NCBI GenBank assembly: GCA_013362295.1 | Contig: JABFWJ010000022.1 | Coordinates: forward strand, 1-9,043 | Length of the DNA stretch: 9,043 nucleotides | Origin: Thermoleophilia bacterium | GTDB lineage: Bacteria > Actinomycetota > Thermoleophilia > Gaiellales > Gaiellaceae | Direction of reading: 5' to 3' | Part shown: one piece after another, positions 6,914-9,043 of the stretch | Numbering within the stretch: the first letter of the stretch is position 1 | Layout: every line of letters starts with the position of its first letter | Translations under genes and position numbers: made by a program | The notes under the pieces: generated by a model | Database searches by the model: none | What the model was told of the DNA's origin: nothing | Seen by the model: the letters and a program-made list of their open reading frames with translations, nothing else

Positions 6914-6943
6914 GTGGGTCCGCCCGCGCGGGTAGGCCACCTA
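6911..6943. repeat. Nested inverted repeats upstream of the mutase gene
   Basis: TAGGTGG (6911-6917) and CCACCTA (6937-6943) are perfect complements; between them lies the 10-base palindrome CCCGCGCGGG (6923-6932). The right arm touches the TACAAT at 6942-6947. If the mutase mRNA is leaderless this structure is not transcribed with it and would act as DNA, for example an operator. Confidence 0.35.
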
Positions 6944-6947
6944 CAAT
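6942..6947 (+). promoter_or_regulatory. Predicted -10 element of the mutase gene
   Basis: TACAAT matches the -10 consensus at five of six positions and ends 6 bases before the GTG at 6954, so transcription would begin at about the start codon. No convincing -35 lies at the right distance (the bases there read TCCGCC), so an activator or weak -35 contact is implied. Confidence 0.5.
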
Positions 6948-6953
6948 CGCATC

Positions 6954-8621
6954 GTGGCGACCACGGAAGAACCACGCGAGACGACCGAAACCGAGAAGTG
7001 GCGCGAGCAGTCGTACGAGGCGACGCCGGAGCGGAGCGGGGAGCTCTTCTCGACGATGTCCGGGATCGAGAACGAGCCGCTGTACACGCCCGACACGGTG
7101 GAGATCGACTACGGGCGCGACCTCGGCTATCCCGGCGCGTTCCCGTTCACGCGCGGCGTGTATCCGTCGATGTATCGCGGGCGGCTGTGGACGATGCGGC
7201 AGTTCGCCGGCTTCGGGACGGCCGCGGAGACCAACGCGCGCTTCCGCTACCTGCTCGAGCACGGGCAAACGGGGCTCTCGACGGCGTTCGACATGCCGAC
7301 GCTGATGGGCTACGACTCGGACCATCCGCGCTCGCTGGGCGAGGTCGGCCGCGAGGGCGTCGCGATCGACTCGCTCGAGGACATGCAGACGCTGTTCGCC
7401 GGGATCCCGCTGGGCGAGGTGTCGACGTCGATGACGATCAACTCGCCGGCGGCGATCCTGCTCGCGTTCTACCTCTGCGTCGGCGAGCAGCAGGGCGTCT
7501 CGCGCGACAAGCTCCGCGGGACGATCCAGACGGACATCCTCAAGGAGTACATCGCGCAGAAGGAGTACATCTTCCCGCCGGAGCCGAGCATGCGCCTGGT
7601 GACGGACATGGTCGAGTTCTGCACGCGCGAGATGCCGTTGTGGCACCCGATCTCGATCTCGGGCTACCACATCCGGGAAGCCGGCTCGACGGCGGCGCAG
7701 GAGCTGGCGTTCACGCTCGCCGACGGCTTCACGTACGTCGAGTGGGCGATCGAGCGCGGCCTCGACGTCGACGAGTTCGCGCCCCGGCTTTCCTTCTTCT
7801 TCAACGCGCACCTCGACTTCTTCGAGGAGATCGCGAAGTACCGCGCCGCCCGCCGGATCTGGGCGACGGTGATGCGCGACAAGTACGGCGCGAAGAGCCC
7901 GCGCTCCTTGCTGATGCGCTTCCACACGCAGACGGCCGGTGTCTCGCTGACGGCGCAGCAGCCGGAGGTGAACATCGTGCGGACTGCGATCGAGGCGCTC
8001 GCCGGGGTGCTCGGCGGCACGCAGTCGATGCACACCAACTCCTGGGACGAGGCGCTCGCGCTCCCGACCGAGGAGGCCGTGCGGATCGCGCTGCGCACCC
8101 AGCAGGTGATCGCGCACGAGACCGGCGTCGTGAACACGATCGATCCGCTCGGCGGCTCCTACTACGTCGAGCACCTGACGAGCGAGCTCGAGCGGCAGGC
8201 CTACGAGTACTTCGACCGCATCGACCGGCTCGGGGGCGTGGTCGCGGCGATCAGGGAGAACTTCTTCCAGTCGGAGATCGCAGAGGCCGCCTTCCGCTAC
8301 CAGCGGGAGGTGGAGCAGGAGCAGCGCGTGATCGTGGGCGTAAACCGGTATCAGTCCGGCTCCGAGCCCGAGGTCGAGATTCATCGCGTCGATCCGGTGC
8401 TCGAGGCCGCCCAATGCGAGCGCGTGCAGGCGCTGCGCGGGCGTCGTGACGCGGCCGCGGTCGAGTCCGCGCTCACGCGGCTGAAGGAGGACGCCGTGCG
8501 CGACGACCGCAACCTGATGGAGGGGATCGTCGACGCGGCGCGCGCCTACGTGACGATGGGCGAGATGTGCGACGCCTTCCGCGAGGTCTGGGGGACCTGG
8601 CGGGAGACGCCCGTCTTCTAG
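6954..8621 (+). CDS. Acyl-CoA mutase large subunit, isobutyryl-CoA-mutase-like (methylmalonyl-CoA mutase family)
   Basis: 555 residues forming the substrate-binding TIM-barrel half of a coenzyme-B12 mutase; the B12-binding domain is absent, as in IcmA/HcmA-type enzymes that use a separate small subunit (not in this window). Family blocks include RQFAGFGTAAETN at 82-94, GYDSDHP at 119-125, TIQTDILKEY at 190-199, SISGYHIREAGS at 234-245 with H239 (equivalent to H244 of the Propionibacterium enzyme), DEFAPRLSFF at 273-282 and GGTQSMHTNS at 354-363. At a constant five-residue offset, the carboxylate-binding Tyr89 and Arg207 of methylmalonyl-CoA mutase are F84 and Q202, the pair known from isobutyryl-CoA mutase; A111 replaces the aspartate typical of 2-hydroxyisobutyryl-CoA mutase. 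It probably interconverts isobutyryl-CoA and butyryl-CoA or a related acyl-CoA; exact substrate is inferred. GTG 6954 has no ribosome binding site and a -10 just before it, suggesting a leaderless mRNA. Confidence 0.93.
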   Translation: MATTEEPRETTETEKWREQSYEATPERSGELFSTMSGIENEPLYTPDTVEIDYGRDLGYPGAFPFTRGVYPSMYRGRLWTMRQFAGFGTAAETNARFRYLLEHGQTGLSTAFDMPTLMGYDSDHPRSLGEVGREGVAIDSLEDMQTLFAGIPLGEVSTSMTINSPAAILLAFYLCVGEQQGVSRDKLRGTIQTDILKEYIAQKEYIFPPEPSMRLVTDMVEFCTREMPLWHPISISGYHIREAGSTAAQELAFTLADGFTYVEWAIERGLDVDEFAPRLSFFFNAHLDFFEEIAKYRAARRIWATVMRDKYGAKSPRSLLMRFHTQTAGVSLTAQQPEVNIVRTAIEALAGVLGGTQSMHTNSWDEALALPTEEAVRIALRTQQVIAHETGVVNTIDPLGGSYYVEHLTSELERQAYEYFDRIDRLGGVVAAIRENFFQSEIAEAAFRYQREVEQEQRVIVGVNRYQSGSEPEVEIHRVDPVLEAAQCERVQALRGRRDAAAVESALTRLKEDAVRDDRNLMEGIVDAARAYVTMGEMCDAFREVWGTWRETPVF

Positions 8622-8639
8622 AGGGATAGGCCCTCCTAG
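8618..8639. terminator. Possible bidirectional terminator between convergent genes
   Basis: GAGGG (8621-8625) and CCCTC (8631-8635) pair around ATAGG; the stem extends through CTA (8618-8620) and TAG (8637-8639) with one bulged C at 8636. It covers the stops of both convergent genes, whose gap is 14 bases. There is no T-run, so it is not a classic intrinsic terminator. Confidence 0.4.
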
Positions 8640-9043
8640 CGGTTCGCCGCCTTGAAGTGCGCGGTCACGTCGGCCGCCGACAGCGCGTGCGCATAGATCG
8701 CGACATCGTCGAGCGCGCCGTCGAAGAAGAACCCCGGTGTGCCGGTCGCGGACCGGCCGACGCCGAGCCCGAGATCGCCGCGGTCGTTCGGCCGGAAGGG
8801 CGTGAACACCGAGCCGGCCTTCGCGCCGTCGACGTAGAACGTCGCGGCGGCACCGTCGAAGACGAGGACGAGGTGCGTCCAGCGAGCGCGCGCGACGGCC
8901 GGGCCGGTGATCGCGTCCCAGCTCTTCGTTCCGTGCCCCAGCCATGCCTTCCACCTGTCCTTGGCCGTCGCCTCGAGGATCACGCCGCGCAGCCCGGCGG
9001 GATCGCGTTCGACGAGCACCTTGCGCGCCGTGCCGGCGCCCCC
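8636..9043 (-). CDS. LamG/concanavalin A-like domain protein, C-terminal part (N-terminus beyond window)
   Basis: An open frame enters from the right edge and stops at 8636, giving the last 135 residues. It shows the signature of Laminin_G_3-type jelly-roll domains: WTHLVLVFDG at 55-64, FYVDGAKAG at 69-77, and the closing strand GALDDVAIYAHALSAADV at 109-126. Such domains bind carbohydrates or other surface ligands and usually belong to secreted or surface proteins. Because the reading frame stays open through the last eight codons at the edge, the in-frame GTG at 9019 is probably an internal valine and not the start. Signal peptide and any catalytic domain would lie outside the window. The gene converges on the mutase and shows no link to it. 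Confidence 0.85.
   Translation of the reverse strand, partial: GGAGTARKVLVERDPAGLRGVILEATAKDRWKAWLGHGTKSWDAITGPAVARARWTHLVLVFDGAAATFYVDGAKAGSVFTPFRPNDRGDLGLGVGRSATGTPGFFFDGALDDVAIYAHALSAADVTAHFKAANR

Noticed and set aside
6803..6940. N-terminal extension of the tyrosine kinase to 6940
   Set aside because: The added 46 residues look non-coding, cross the predicted promoter and operator, and a good ribosome binding site precedes 6802.
6888..8954. A 688-codon open frame on the minus strand, opposite the mutase
   Set aside because: It lies antisense to a clear mutase and its residue make-up (mostly R, A, L, D, E, H with no recognisable motif) is typical of GC-rich shadow frames.
9017..9019. GTG as the start of the LamG protein
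   Set aside because: The frame continues open to the window edge and the visible part is only a domain fragment; the codon is more likely an internal valine.

Overview
The window is GC-rich (around 70% by eye), with GTG starts, start/stop overlaps at every junction of one operon and one probably leaderless gene. This suggests a high-GC actinobacterium-like organism; a deep lineage such as Thermoleophilia (Gaiellales/Solirubrobacterales) is possible, but that placement is inference. No rRNA, tRNA, CRISPR array or insertion sequence was seen, and no gene-less stretch exceeds about 150 bases.

Minus strand, 6802 down to 1 (runs off the left edge): one exopolysaccharide/cell-surface glycan operon of six genes, each overlapping the next by 1 or 4 bases. 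In order of transcription: a Wzz-type chain-length protein fused to a bacterial tyrosine kinase (5243-6802); a LuxR-type response regulator (4575-5243); a 111-residue protein that looks like a shortened, degenerate receiver domain (4243-4578); a membrane polyprenyl glycosylphosphotransferase that starts the lipid-linked glycan (2753-4246); a WecG/TagA/CpsF glycosyltransferase that probably adds the second sugar (2019-2753); and a large, unusual three-part protein (1-2022, C-terminus missing) combining a nucleotidyltransferase-like domain, a thymidylate-kinase-like P-loop domain and an aminoglycoside-phosphotransferase-like kinase domain. The last three genes supply priming, the second sugar and perhaps phosphorylation or nucleotidyl activation; the first supplies length control and export regulation; the two small receiver proteins suggest built-in regulation.

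Intergenic 6803-6953: a divergent control region. It holds a good minus-strand promoter (TTGACC, 17-base spacer, TTTGAT) whose -10 lies inside a perfect 8-base inverted repeat, a nearby direct repeat, and a TACAAT placed so that the plus-strand gene would be transcribed from about its start codon.

Plus strand, 6954-8621: an acyl-CoA mutase large subunit of the methylmalonyl-CoA mutase family without a B12-binding domain. Its substrate-pocket residues (Phe, Gln) match isobutyryl-CoA mutase rather than methylmalonyl-CoA mutase. It is unrelated in function to the glycan operon.

Minus strand, 8636-9043 (runs off the right edge): the C-terminal part of a LamG/concanavalin A-like protein, convergent with the mutase, with a small inverted repeat spanning both stop codons.
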